Source of the DNA: Chlorella sorokiniana
Lineage: Eukaryota > Chlorophyta > Trebouxiophyceae > Chlorellales > Chlorellaceae
Direction: 5' to 3'
Assembly: GCA_025917655.1 (NCBI GenBank)
Contig: CP084613.1
Coordinates: 4,218,001 to 4,282,000, forward strand
Length of the DNA stretch: 64,000 bases
Numbering within the stretch: position 1 is the first letter of the stretch; each line of letters begins with the position of its first letter. The position numbers and the translations under genes were made by a program. Under the pieces are notes generated by a model. That model did not search any database. It worked only from the letters and a program-made list of their open reading frames with translations, and was not told the DNA's origin. Below are positions 43,001 to 54,200 of this stretch, in pieces.

Positions 43001-44168
43001 GCGCAGCAGCGCCGCCGCGCAGCAGTCGAGCAGGCTGGGAGCACCGCCGCTGGGCTGCGTGGCAGCATCCGCCCAAGACGCTTGGCCCTGCTGCACGCCA
43101 TCCCCCCGCGCGCTGCTGCCGTGGCGAGGGCTGCGCGGCGGCGGGGTCAGCGAGGGTGCATGCGCACGCTGCGGTAGCCCACATGCTTGTCCCAGGCGCT
43201 CAGCCCTGCGCGGCGGGGGCGCAGCAACGCAGCAGCCATCAAGCGGGGAAAATGCAGCGGCTCGAATACCAACTGCTGCGGCAGACACGAGGGGAGAAGA
43301 CATTGCGCGGGCTGTGGGCTGGCCAGAAGCGAGGAGTCCCCCGCACGCTGGCAGCCTGCGGACCCCCGGTGCGAGCACCCACACACCCGCAAACCGCACT
43401 CCCTCTATCGGCTCAGGGTCAGTCCAGCTGTAGATGAGGCCGTCCCCAGGCTCCCCGCGGCCCACGCTGATGCAGCCGCGGTCGTAGTTGATCCAGTACT
43501 TGGAAAAAGAGGAGCCGCTGAGCTTGGCGTCGGGCGCGGACGGAACCTGCGCTTGCGGCGCGGCGGGGCAAGGCAGCGAGTCAGACTGAGTAACAGCACG
43601 GTGACACAGCAAGTGCCACAGCGTATGCTCAGCAGAGACAAGTCAGGTTCCCTGGGTGATGGTGAGAGTGGAGCATCCGGGCTCATGACTGTGCCTGCAG
43701 ATGCTGGGCAAACAAGGGTGGGACCAGCACGCGCTCACCATGCAGCACAGCTCGCCATCCTTCTCAAACTTCAGGCAACTGTTTCGATGGCTGCCCAAAA
43801 TGATGGTATAGTTCTGCTCCACCGGAGAAACGCGACCAGCCGCTGGGGGCTGGCCACTGGCAACCGCCCCAGCGCCGCTGGCGGCGAGGTGCTGCCAGCG
43901 GCGGGAGCCCGACTGCTGCTTCAGCAATACCGTCGCGTCGTTGTCGCCTGCTCGTGAAAGGGCGGCCAGCGTCGATGAGTGCCAGTGTGCGCGCGACGGA
44001 ACGTTTTGCACGGGCGGCACACCTGCCACCGCGCTTACCTTTGACCTCAAAGCTCAGGCAACCCTTCCCATCTTGAAACTGGAGCTCGTTGCCCGCCAGC
44101 CACACCGCTTCCAGAGGGGCCACCACAAGAACGTCACCGCTGCTCCACACCCCGTTTGCAGGCATCAT
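40006..44168 (-). CDS. At2g30600-like protein (BACK and discoidin-like parts) lacking the BTB domains
   Basis: The plant family has an N-terminal farnesoic-acid-methyltransferase-like part, two BTB domains, a BACK domain and a C-terminal F5/8-type (discoidin) domain. Here the N-terminal part is clear: SSGDVLVVAPLEAVWLAGNE, YTIILGSHRNSCLKFEKDGE, FSKYWINYDRGCISVGRGEP and SAWDKHVGYRSVRMHP. The frame then goes almost directly to BACK-type sequence (LLRTLSPLTVCDVLQVADCL, AEKAVFDAVMVWAGYG, RLLPCIRFPLMTDEQLDEVA). The end is YMFDGDRNGLCWHLGTAGGS, QPWVNPVLAGRLQ, RSTDPKALAGGGFARCNFAG, HHRLICNHYTLRHDASADF and FRLLLVGPNPEAANRYHVCV. Only about 30 residues separate the N-terminal part from BACK, where the plant protein has roughly 300 with both BTBs. 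At least nine exons are present. Stop at 40006-40008. The function of the family is unknown. Confidence 0.85.
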
Positions 44169-44822
44169 TACTCCCTCATGAGCATGGATAGAAGGTCACC
44201 AAGCGACCACTCTTCGCCCCTTCACTCCGCCACCGCCGCGCGTACCGCGGAGGCGCCGCAGCGCCTGGCAATGTGCGTGGCTCACACCACTGCGCTCTCA
44301 GCTTTTGAAGGAGAAGTACGAGATCACAATTGAAAATAAAAACAACAACACTGCAGAAACACAGATTTTGAGGTGATGTCAGATCACAGTTTTGAAATGG
44401 TCTGTGGCATGCATACAATGATTGAGCGGCACTCTGAGCAGACCGACAATCGACGTCATTTGGTTGAATCCTGATGTGCAGGCGAGCAATCGAGCAGGGT
44501 CTCATCTGCTGGGCTGCCTGCAAGTCAAGCGGCCTCCCTCTGCAAATGGCTCAGGCGTCTCCTGTGACCCGCCGACTGGCAGCTGTAGGGCATCAGAGCT
44601 CATCGTGGGTGGGTGTTGTCTGAGGTCCTGGAGCGCCTGCCGGTGGGGACGTCTGTGGCTCGGGTGCAGCCGACTCAGATGGCACTGCGGGCAGCATGGT
44701 GGGGGCGGGGGTCAGCAGTTTGACTGCCAGGTAGCAGCGCACACGCCTGCCAGCCCTTGACACAGATGCCGCCGGGTGCACCATGCAAGTAATGCATCAA
44801 GGAGCTGCACAGACACATGCAA
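44169..44822. other. Spacer between two minus-strand genes
   Basis: This is probably the promoter of the At2g30600-like gene and the 3' UTR of the next gene. An A-rich patch lies near 44325-44350. No gene was recognised. Confidence 0.45.
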
Positions 44823-46379
44823 TTACTGCATGATGGCTTCACCGTGCATCCAGACGCGGTAGTTGGGGTCCGCTGGGGCCTCCACCGTGTCTGGCACAAA
44901 CTGCACTTGTTGGTAGGGGTCCCAAGTGAGGTGGCCTGGCGCAGGCACCACAGTGAGGTTCTGAGCAGCCAGGGGGCTGATGAATGTCTCGCGGTTCTGC
45001 CCGTCAGACGACTCTGGAAGGTCAATCATGAAGCCAGTCTGGCTGGCATGGTGGGACACAAAGCCCAGCGCCGTCGCGGACAGGGCCTGCGGCAACAAGG
45101 ACCGAGCAAGGGGTGGGAATGAAACCCCTTGGAGTGGCTCAAGAACCCAGTCAGCAGGCCACCTCGCAGCTGGCTGCGTGCGGCACTGGCTGGTGCATGC
45201 GACGCGAGCAGGTGCTCACGTGGTCGCCTGGGATGTCGCTCACATACCGCACCACGTCGGGGCTGGCCAGCACCCGGCTGACCTCCCCCAGCAGAGGGCG
45301 CCCCCGCTCGTCCACGCCCTCGTTGGAGGCCACATACTGCGCGGCATGCGCGGGGTCGGCGGTGGCGTACACCCCACTCCAGGGCCCCAGCGCCACCTGG
45401 TGGGCCGACTGCAGGTTGTAGGTGGGGTCCGAGCGCATGGCGTCCACGTTCTCCGGCGCGTCGCCTCGGTAGCCCACGTGCACCTGCAGGCGGGGCGAAG
45501 GCCGGCCAGCACGTGCACCGGCGCCAGACACGTTTGGTGCTAGCAGCCCGATTCCCAGTTTTCCAGGCGGTTGGCAGCGGTGGGCTCGGAGGAGCCCCGC
45601 CCATGAGCAGGGCGCCACCCTGCCAGGAGGACTGCACGCCGGCATGACCCTCCCACTTCCCTGGCTGCTGCCTGCCAAGCGGGCGGCTCACCTGAGCATG
45701 CGGGTCGTGCAGCAGAGTGTCCAGAGGCGTGCCGGTGTTGTTGGTCACCACAGCCTCGTAGAGCGTGCCGCCATCAGCGGTGCGACCCGCCGGCTCAACG
45801 ACAATCAGCGCCGAGCCGTGGTCTGGGGTGTAGATGTTGAGTGCCACGGTGCGCTCAGGGTTGTGGTGGGCGTTCTCAGCAGGGAACAGCTCCAGCTGCG
45901 GCAGGCCCAGCAGGCAGCGTCGCGGCGCCCGTCATGTTGCGGCCGGCATCTGGCGGCGGCGCTGGGGCCCCAGGCGGGGCACAAGCTTGGCGGTGTGTTC
46001 CTGACCATGCAAACATTCATGCAGTCACCATGGGGTGGGTCGCAAACGGGTTGCCATCATGGCTTGTGCCCCATTCGAGGAGGTCGTGGGAGGGGTCGTG
46101 TTGGTTGCCGCCTGCAGTGGGCGCAGAAGGCGGCTGACCTTGGCGCAAGCGCGGAACCTCCCCGCATTTTTGCAGGCCAATTCGTGTATCACTCCGCCGG
46201 TTCTAAACTGCAGCGTGCAATGCCACCAAGACCTCCGCACCAGCCTCCGCACCGTCGAGGTTGGTCACATCGTGGAAGTGATGCCGCGCCGCGGCATCAT
46301 GCAGCTGCTGATTGACATCAGAATGATGCAACGGCAGGTCATAGAAGGTTGGGTCCATAAAGGAGCCTGGGAAGTCCAT
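44823..46379 (-). CDS. Unrecognised soluble protein, at least five exons
   Basis: I do not recognise the family. The ATG at 46379 begins MDFPGSFMDPTFYDLPLHHS, then HDVTNLDGAEAGAEVLVALH. After a gap the frame reads ALNIYTPDHGSALIVVEPAG and TLYEAVVTNNTGTPLDTLLH. An exon at about 45485-45230 gives VHVGYRGDAPENVDAMRSDP, then ALGPWSGVYATADPAHAAQY and EVSRVLASPDVVRYVSDIPG. The last exon (about 45088-44823) reads LGFVSHHASQTGFMIDLPES and ends RVWMHGEAIMQ at TAA. The exon borders have good GT-AG sites (CAG|GTGAG-type). There is no signal peptide or membrane helix, and the codon style matches its neighbours. It is head-to-head with the small gene at 46622. Confidence 0.6.
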
Positions 46380-46621
46380 GCCGGACTGATCGGGTGATCG
46401 GCGGTAGTGGGCTGCAATGTAGCACACAATTTGCGTTTGTGATGGTTACGGGGATAGTATTGGCGCGACTGGGGATGTAAAGATGCGAGGACTCCAATCT
46501 GGCAAACAACGCGGCTGGAAATGTGGGCTGCCCATGTTACTCCCGTCTTTCAGTGCAATCTATCACCTTCACAAATCATTTGCCTCGCGCCTGCATATCT
46601 CCCACAGCACCAGTTCTCGAC
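46380..46621. promoter_or_regulatory. Divergent promoter, 242 bases
   Basis: The start codons at 46379 (minus) and 46622 (plus) face away from each other. The stretch is AT-richer than the flanking exons and must hold both promoters. No TATA box was identified. Confidence 0.45.
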
Positions 46622-47589
46622 ATGGCCGTGACCACCGGCATTGTTGTAGCCTGCGTAGCGGGGCTGGGTGTAGGGCTCCACCTGAGCAAGAGCGCGTACA
46701 ATGCGAGCGTGCGTAAGCTCATTGTCGAGGTGCAGGAGGGCACCTTCCAGATCGGCCTGTTGAGCAGCCGCCGCCGCTACGTCAAGTACCTGCCGGTGGC
46801 CCCGCCGCACTCCATCACCACCTCGCGGCACTGGAGCATCGTGCGGGGCACGGCGTTTGGAGTTTGGACCGTTGACCCGGCCAGCCGGCAGCGGCTGCGC
46901 CTCATTGCAGTTTTCTATGTCAGCGCGGGGCAGAGGGCGACGTGACGCTCAAGCTCAGCGAGCTGGAGAACCCGCTGAAAAACAGCGGCCAGCCTGCAGG
47001 GCCGAAGGTGGGCCAGCGCGCCACCATGCTCAACGGGCTGCACCATGCCATCCAAGGACGCCTGCCGCCATCCGACATGCCGGAGCTGGAGTTTGTGCGT
47101 GCGCAAATGAAGGATTTCTTGTGAGCGCCAAGACCGCCTGCGCTGAGCTGATCAGGCTGCCTGCTCAATCGCGCTTGCATGAACGTGCTCGACATAATGT
47201 GGGCCCCTGTGCTCAGACAGACGTTGTGCTTCACCCTGGCCCTCGCATCCCTTGCCCTGCGCAGCCCAAAAATGGATCTCGGAGGTGACAAGTACTGGCT
47301 GTGCAAAGGTGACTGGAAAGCTGCCCAGCGCGCTCAGCGGGCCGAGAGGAAGGCCGCTCGGCGTGCGGCGCCCGGCAATCCCACGGACGTCTCAGACTCC
47401 TTCAGTAATGCAGACTCAGTCTCAGGCTCTGAGGATGAATCGGGGACAAGTGAGCACTCTGCTGTTGCCTGCGGAGCCACAGCTTGGTGGTTGCCAGCAA
47501 CGCTGCGCGTTATCAATTGCACCTGTTCCCTTCTCCAAAGACCAACCCTGCATGTTCTGGGCGCGATGCTTGCTCCTGCCGCAGGCTGA
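46622..47589 (+). CDS. Small membrane-anchored protein of unknown function
   Basis: The ATG at 46622 starts a hydrophobic N-terminal helix (TTGIVVACVAGLGVGLHLS). A conserved-looking soluble part follows: VRKLIVEVQEGTFQIGLLSS, RRRYVKYLPVAPPHSITTSR and HWSIVRGTAFGVW. After a one-base frame change near 46900 come DVTLKLSELENPLKNSGQP and MPELEFVRAQMKDF. The frame ends at a TTCTT|GTGAGC donor (47121). A probable last exon from about 47265 gives LGGDKYWLCKGDWKAAQRAQ and a basic-then-acidic tail, ending shortly after a final junction at 47585. No family was recognised. The topology suggests a tail facing the cytosol or stroma with a single N-terminal anchor. Confidence 0.55.
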
Positions 47590-48064
47590 AGGGGGAGTGA
47601 AAGCCCCAGCCACCCCATCACCTGGGGTACAAATCGTGTGCCAGCCAAGGTCCCGCTGCCGGCGGCGGCTGGCTATTGCGCTGCGCTGCCGCTGCTGGCT
47701 GCGGCGCCAGCAGCCTTTGGCACCTCCTTGCCCAGTGATTTTCACTTTGCACTTGTTCCTGAGTAGACCCTACTGGTGTGTTGGATGGTGGTGGTTTTAT
47801 TGAACTTCTTTGTTGCAGAACTTCTTGTTGCAACGCGTGCCTGCATTCATGAATTTGTGACCGACCTTCCAACCTCCTCCTCTGCCGATGGATCTCGCCT
47901 TTCATATGAACGGATTTGTGACTTTAAAGGCTACAATCCAGAAGTGCTCAGTGTGAAGTCAGCATGTGTGTTTCTTCAAACAAATTGGCTGCGACACCGC
48001 ACACGATGACTACTGAAGTGATCCCTGTATTGTTGGGCTTCGTTCTGTGACAAGCAGGATTGGA
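47590..48064. other. Spacer holding the left edge of the segmental duplication
   Basis: From about 47925 the sequence begins to match 55770 onward, first in patches (gatttgtgactt) and then continuously from about 48003 (tctgaagtgatcc). No gene was recognised. Confidence 0.5.
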
Positions 48065-50193
48065 ATGGAGCCTGGGCTGGAGCCTGCCGCCCTCCAGCTC
48101 GGTGAGAGCGCGAGAGACTTTGTTGCGGGTGCGACCAACCTACGCAGAAGGGCAACCTCTTTATCTGGGCGCCTGGTCACGAGCGCTGAGGGTTGCTGCC
48201 CGGCCGGGTCCCCACCGACGTCGCCCTGCCGCCGCCTCCGTGCCGAGCCCCTCTCCTTGCAGGCGGCATCGGCGGAGCCTGTGGGGTCATTGCAGGGCAG
48301 CCTCTGGACACGATCCGCATCCGCCAGCAGCAGCCTGGCAGCCGCGGAGGAGCGCGGCAGCTTGCGCGGGCAATCCTGGCGGCGGAGGGCGTGCGCTCGC
48401 TCTTCCGCGGCATGGCCTACCCGCTCTGTTCGGCGGCGCTGCAGGTAGGGGGGCCTGCGTGTGCTTGGCGCGCTGATGCTTGCCAGAGCAGCAGGTTTAT
48501 GATGTTTGCGTCCGCCTGCGGGCCGCTGCCTGCGACTGCTTCCGTCCGCTCAGCGGCTGTCCGCCATCGGAAGACGCTGCACCGCCCTCGCTGCTCCTGC
48601 CGTTGCCTGGCTGCAGAACGCAGTGGTGTTCCAGAGTTACGGCGCAGCAGCACGGCACCTCACAGGCGGCAGGGAGGCGCAGCCGCTCTCGCTGGCACAC
48701 GTCTTCTGGGCAGGCTGCTTTGCGGGCGTCGTCCAGACGGTGAGTGCCCGCCGCCTGCCGCTCTTGGGAGCCGCTTGATCGCCACCGCTCGAGCTGCGCG
48801 CCGGGCCGGTGTCAGCACTTCCTGCGGGCCCCTTGACAGGCAGCCTCAGGGTGCCTGCACCGCACAGTCGGCCCCGCCCACGCTGCCAGCTGTCCCCTCC
48901 CAGCGTGCTTCCATGCTGTGCACGCTGAGCAGCGCATGCCTCGCTGCGCCACGCTGCACATGCTGGGTTCCTCTGCAATGCTGAGCATGCTGTGCCTGCT
49001 GTGCAGGCCGTGATCGTGCCCGTCGACCTGCTCAAGATCCGACTGCAGCTGCAGACGGCGCTGCCAGGCAGCCCAGGCTACGTCGGCCCGCTCTCGCTCC
49101 TAGGCCGGGTGCTGCGGCGAGAGGGCCTGCGAGGTGAGCAGGGCGGCGCCTTGCCGCCGACATGGGGACAGCATGCAGGATCGGGACGGGCGTGGGGCTG
49201 GATCGGCTGGTGGCACTAGAAGGGCTCCAGCCGATGCGCCAGCCGCCCTGCAGCGCCTGCCCAGCTGCCACAGCCCATCTGCAGCGTTCCTGCTGCTGCG
49301 GTGACGGCGGCGTGCTGCATGCTGCTGCAGGGCTGTACCGCGGTACCGCCATCACCTGCATACGCGACTTCCCCAGCCACGGCGTGTACTTCAGTGTGTA
49401 CGAGGCCAGCCGGTGAGCAGCGGCACTCCGCCACTGAATGGATGCAGATGCTTCGCCTGCGACAGCCCATCCCGGCTGCTCGCTGGAGGCCAGGCCTGCA
49501 GGGGCGTCGCAGCTGCGCCCTGCTGCGCGCTGCTGCGCATTCGCGGCGCACTCCTGGTCATGCCCCTGCCCCTTCCCGCCCCGCACCACTCCACCCCACT
49601 CCACCCACCCACCCCCTTCCCCACCAGAGAGCTGCTGCAGCCGGGAAGCCGTGCCAGCGGGCGGCGGCAGCGCCGCAGCGCTGTGGGCGGCTGGCGGCCT
49701 GGCAGGGTCCCTCAGCTGGCTGAGCGTCTACCCTTTCGACGTGGTGAAGACGCGGCTGCAGGCGGCAGCGGCGGGGCAGTCGCCCTACGCAGGCAGGGTG
49801 CCGCTGCCGCCGCTTCCATGCTGCATGCCCGGGCTGGCCCACAGCTGATGCTTGCCCCTGCAGCCTGCGGCACGGCCGATCCTCTTTGCTTGCCCTGTGC
49901 TGCGGATGTTGCATGTGCAGTCACAGGCCAGTCTAGCACAGGCCGAAGCTGACGCTGCCTCCCACCTTCACGCGCCCACATGCATCTTGGACCCCCCAAA
50001 AAACAAACAAACAAACACATGCGCACACTTACCCCCCTCCAGCAGGTTGGGTGGACTGCATGCGGCGCAGCTACGCGGCGGAAGGCGCCCGCGTGTTTTC
50101 CGCGGCCTGGGCGCCACCCTGTGCCGAGCTTTCCTCGTCAACGGCGCCATCTTCTCGGCTTATGAGCTCTCACACGGCCTGCTGAAGGGCTAG
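48065..50193 (+). CDS. BAC2: Mitochondrial carrier, BAC2-like basic amino acid transporter
   Basis: The seven exons are 48065-48128, 48263-48444, 48617-48739, 49007-49133, 49331-49412, 49628-49792 and 50046-50193, with matching phases. They total 891 bases (297 codons including the stop). The three carrier signatures are PLDTIRIRQQQ, PVDLLKIRLQLQ and PFDVVKTRLQ. They alternate with the even-helix blocks NAVVFQSYGAAARHL, LYRGTAITCIRDFPSHGVYF and FRGLGATLCRAFLVNGAIFS. The PLDTxRIRQQQ signature and the spacing match Arabidopsis BAC2, an inner-membrane arginine/ornithine carrier, better than other SLC25 members. Exon 6 has one surplus base in a G/C run and exon 7 lacks one T in TTTT; both are likely base-call errors. 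The intron after exon 6 has a GC donor (GCAG|GCAGGG). Substrate assignment is by similarity only. Confidence 0.88.
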
Positions 50194-51232
50194 CTGCCGC
50201 CGCGCCGTCCGTGGCCAGCCAGGCAGGGAGAGCTTGCTTGATCTGATGCCTGGCCAGCTGTGGCTGGGCTGTCGAGGTTGCTCCAGCCCGGCAAGCCAGC
50301 CAGCCTTAGCCCTGCTGGCCAGCCAGTTCTAGCAAGTCGGAGGGAGGCGGGAGCTTACACGGTCGCCCGTCTTGCTGCAGCGCGCTGGCGGCGGCGGCGG
50401 CCCCAGCGGGGGCAGATGGGGCTGGGCAGTCAGGGCAGCTGGGCAACGTTTGCCCGCTGCACCCGTTTTGGGCGGCGCAGCGAACGACGCCGCAGCTTCC
50501 AGGCAGGTTCAGTCAGCTCCTGTACTGCCAGTCAAGCCTGGGGGTCTGAAACGCGTCAGGGGCCGGCAGGGAAGCGGGCACATGGCTGGACACGCCAGCA
50601 AGCCCGCGTGCTGTCCGATCATGTCATTCATTTCGTTTCCGGATCAACGCTGCCATTGATAACCTTGTAGCTTCAAGCTGGAACGTGCCTTCGGATCTGA
50701 GGAGCCAGCCTTTGCCTGTACCACGGCTGCGGCAATGGCGGACTTGGCTGCTGCCGCTGCGGCCGGCAGCGGAGGACGGCACGCAGGTTGGTGCCGCTGC
50801 TCTGCCCCTGGTGGTTTGTTGTGGCAGTGCTGGGTCATGGGTTTGCAGATTGTGAAAGCCGATCTCTATGCTGGTTTGGAGTGGCCTGGGGCTGCAGCAC
50901 CCTCCAGCAGCCCAGTGATGGCGGCACCGGCCCCCTCCCCCCCTCCTCAGCTCCCGCGGCGCAGGCCAGCACCCGTCGGAAGCCGCGCAACCGGTAAGCA
51001 GCAGCCGCCGTTGACGTGTTTGCCGTGTCCACGGGGTACCCCAGTTTCAAGGAACAACTGCCACAGAGCTTCCCCGGCTGCTTGGGCAGCTGTTGAGGAA
51101 GTCCACGCGGCAGCACGGGGTTGAGCCTATAAAAGCCTCTTTCTAGCCATTCGATCAATCCAATCCCATCCTTCTGGCCCCTTGACACGACAAGGAAACA
51201 CAGAGAACCCCACAAACGCTATCGCGAGGGAC
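50194..51232. other. Flank between the carrier and Gly-rich genes, copy 1
   Basis: From about 50222 this matches 56733-57738 closely. It ends in the promoter of the Gly-rich gene. No separate gene is supported, although a short frame from 50735 (ADLAAAAAAGSGGRHAG) is kept in both copies and could be a 5' exon. Confidence 0.5.
51128..51134 (+). promoter_or_regulatory. TATA box of Gly-rich gene copy 1
   Basis: TATAAAA lies 105 bases before the ATG at 51233 and is conserved in position and sequence in copy 2. It is the clearest core promoter in the window. Confidence 0.75.
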
Positions 51233-54200
51233 ATGCGAGTCTCGCGCCTGACGCTGGGCCTGGCCCTCGTGGGCCTGCTCTTCGCCGCGCATGCAAGTGC
51301 TAAACCGTGGTGAGATCAATGGCCGCGCTGCAAGCCGGCCCCGAGATCGTGCTGTGCGCAACGGGCGCAAGCGCGCCGGCAGCCGGCTGTCGTCCACTGG
51401 CCGCACATTAGTGTTGCTCTGCTGTGCAGGGATGCTGCTCGTCGCCGCCGCCTGGCTAATGCTGGAGCTGGAGGAGACTGCGGATGCGGAGGCCATTCCT
51501 ATGTGTGATTCCCGTGCCGCCCCGCACCCAGCGTTCATTCCCACAAGCCGCTGCCGCTGCCGCTGCCGGTACAGGCTCGCCGCCCACAGTCCGGCTCCTC
51601 AACCGCTTCTGTCCTGCCGCCCTCCCTTTGACTCGATCCTGCAGGCTCTGGTGTCGCAGGTCAGGGAGGCAATGGGGGCAACGGCGGCGATGGCGGGAGC
51701 TCCTACGGTGAGCTGGGCTGCCCTGCACGCGAGGGTGCTGCGGAGCCAGCCCGGGCGGCGCGGCGGCCCTGTTGGGAAGGGCAGGCGTCAGTTAGCTCAA
51801 AGCTGGGCAGCTGACGGCTCGACTGCGCGCTGGCGAACCTTCTTTTTTTGGAACCCCCTCTGCAGGCTACTACCCTCCCACCTGCCACGGCCATGACTGC
51901 ATGCCAAGTGAGCGCCGCCGGCTGCCTGCACGCTGCCGCCGCCGCTGCTGCCACCGCCTGCTGCGTCCACCACCTCTGCTACTGGCGGCGCCGCCGCACT
52001 TCCTGTCTCCTTGTTCTGCCTTTCTCAGCACACGCCTCCGCCACTGGCTGCTGGTTGGATGCCTCCTGCGCCTTACCCCCCGTGCGCCCCTCCCCTCCCC
52101 CACACAACCCCTCAACAGAGTGCCACTCCTGCGACGACGCCCACCATCCGCCCCAGCAGCGCGTGGTGACCCGCAGCGGCGGCATCTACGCCTTCTCCGC
52201 GCCCTGCTGGTGGAAGCCGTACGTTGCAGGCCACCTGGACCAATGCACCGTGTTCAACACCACCGGACGCACCTCCCCCTCCCTCTGCGGCGACGGCCAC
52301 TGCTACATCCAGATCAAGCTGCCCGGCTCCCACTGCCCCGTCTGGGTGATTGACAGCAAGTGCGGCGCGGGCCAGGAGGCGCACAAGCCCTGGGGAGGCT
52401 GGGATGCCACCTGCGGCGGCGGCAAGGTGGATCATGGGGACAGCTGGCACCCGTCTGGCGGCAACGGCGGCGACGGCGGTGATGGCGGCGCCGGCGGGGA
52501 CGGAGGCAACTCGTACGGTGGGCCCAGCCGCCTGCCCGCCCGGCTGCCGCTCGCTGTTACAATCCACTGCCCCTGGGGCGCTGCCAGCAGGCAGCTGGGC
52601 GGTCCCTCTCCCTCTCAGCCCCACCCTCATCATGCCCAGCAAGCTGTGTCCCGGCTGCAGGCCCTGGCGATGCAGGCGATGGCGGCAACGGCGGCGCTGG
52701 TGGCGATGGCGGCGACTCCTCTGGCGGTGGCAATGCCGGTATGTGTTTGGGGGGCAATGATTGGCTGCCTCTGGTGCTGGCATCTGCCCTGTTAGCGTTG
52801 TTGCTTGTCAAGCCTCACTTCTCTTTCCTTTGTAACTGTGTTTCAGGCGATGGTGGCAACGGCGGTCCTGGTGGCGATGGCGGCGACTCCTCTGGCGGTG
52901 GCAATGCCGGTGGGTGATTGACTGCAGGCTCCATTTGCTGCCGCGTTGTGTTGGTGGTCCATGTGATTGACTCTTCTTACCACTTGGCTGTCTGTGTTTC
53001 AGGCGACGGTGGCGACGGCGGTGCTGGCGGCGATGGCGGCGACTCCTGGGACGGTGGCGATGCCGGTGGGTGTTTGTGAGGGCAATGACCGGCTTCCTCT
53101 GGTGCTTGCATCTGCACTGTTGGCGTTGTTGCATGCCAAGCCTCACTTCTGTCTCCTTGCAACTGTGTTTCAGGCGACGGTGGCAACGGCGGTGCTGGCG
53201 GCGATGGTGGCAATTCCACTGACGGAGGCCATGCTGGTGTGTGTGTGTGTGTGTGTGTAGGTGTGCGCGGGCCCCGGCCGCTGTCGTTTTGTGTTGCTGG
53301 TCCATTTTACTAATTCTCCCCTTACCGCTTGGCTGTCCGTGCTTCAGGCGACTGTGGCAACGGCGGTGCTGGTGGCGATGGCGGCGACTCCTGGGACAGT
53401 GGCGATGCCGGTGGGTGCTCAGGGGGCAATGACTGGCTGTCTATGCTGCTGGCATCTGCCTTGTTGGCGCTGTCGCATGTCAAGCCTCACTGCTCTTTCC
53501 TTGCCGCCACTGTGATTCAGGCGACGGTGGCAACGGCGGTGCCGGCGGCAATGGTGGCAATTCCACTGATGGCGGCCATGCCGGTGTGTGTGTGTGTGTG
53601 CGGGCCCCAGCTGCTGCTGCTTTTCGGTTGGCTGTCCACGCAACTGACTCTCCCCTTCCTTCCCACTTGTCTGTCGGTGCAGGCGACGGTGGCAACGGCG
53701 GTGCTGGTGGCGATGGTGGGGACTCCACTGATGGCGGCCATGCCGGTGTGTGTGGTTGTGTGCGGGCCCAAGGCTGCTGCTGCTTTTTGGATGGCTGTCC
53801 ACGTAACTGACTCTCCCCTTCCTTCCCACTTGTCTGTCGGTGCAGGCGACGGTGGCAACGGCGGTGCTGGTGGCGATGGTGGGGACTCCACTGATGGCGG
53901 CCATGCCGGTGGGTGTGGGTGTGTGTGGGCCCTAACCTCTGCTGCTTTTCGGCTGGCTGTCCACGTAACTGACTCTCCCCTTCCTTCCCACTTGTCTGTC
54001 GGTGCAGGCGACGGTGGCAACGGCGGTGCTGGTGGCGATGGTGGGGACTCCACTGATGGCGGCCATGCCGGTGTGTGTGGGTGTGTGCGGGCCCAAGGGG
54101 CTGCTGCTTTTTGGATGGCTGTCCACGTAACTTACTCTTCCCCTTCCTTCCCACTTGTCTGTCGCTGCAGGCGACGGTGGCAACGGCGGTGCTGGTGGCG

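Noticed and set aside
45230-45485. Possible ADP-ribosyltransferase fold because of GYRGD
   Set aside because: No catalytic Ser-Thr-Ser or Glu motif follows at the expected spacing, so the resemblance is too weak to name a function.
50735-51124. Small gene ADLAAAAAAGSGGRHAG upstream of the Gly-rich gene
   Set aside because: It is present in both duplicate copies, but the frames differ after about 30 codons and there is no conserved protein. A 5' untranslated exon remains possible.
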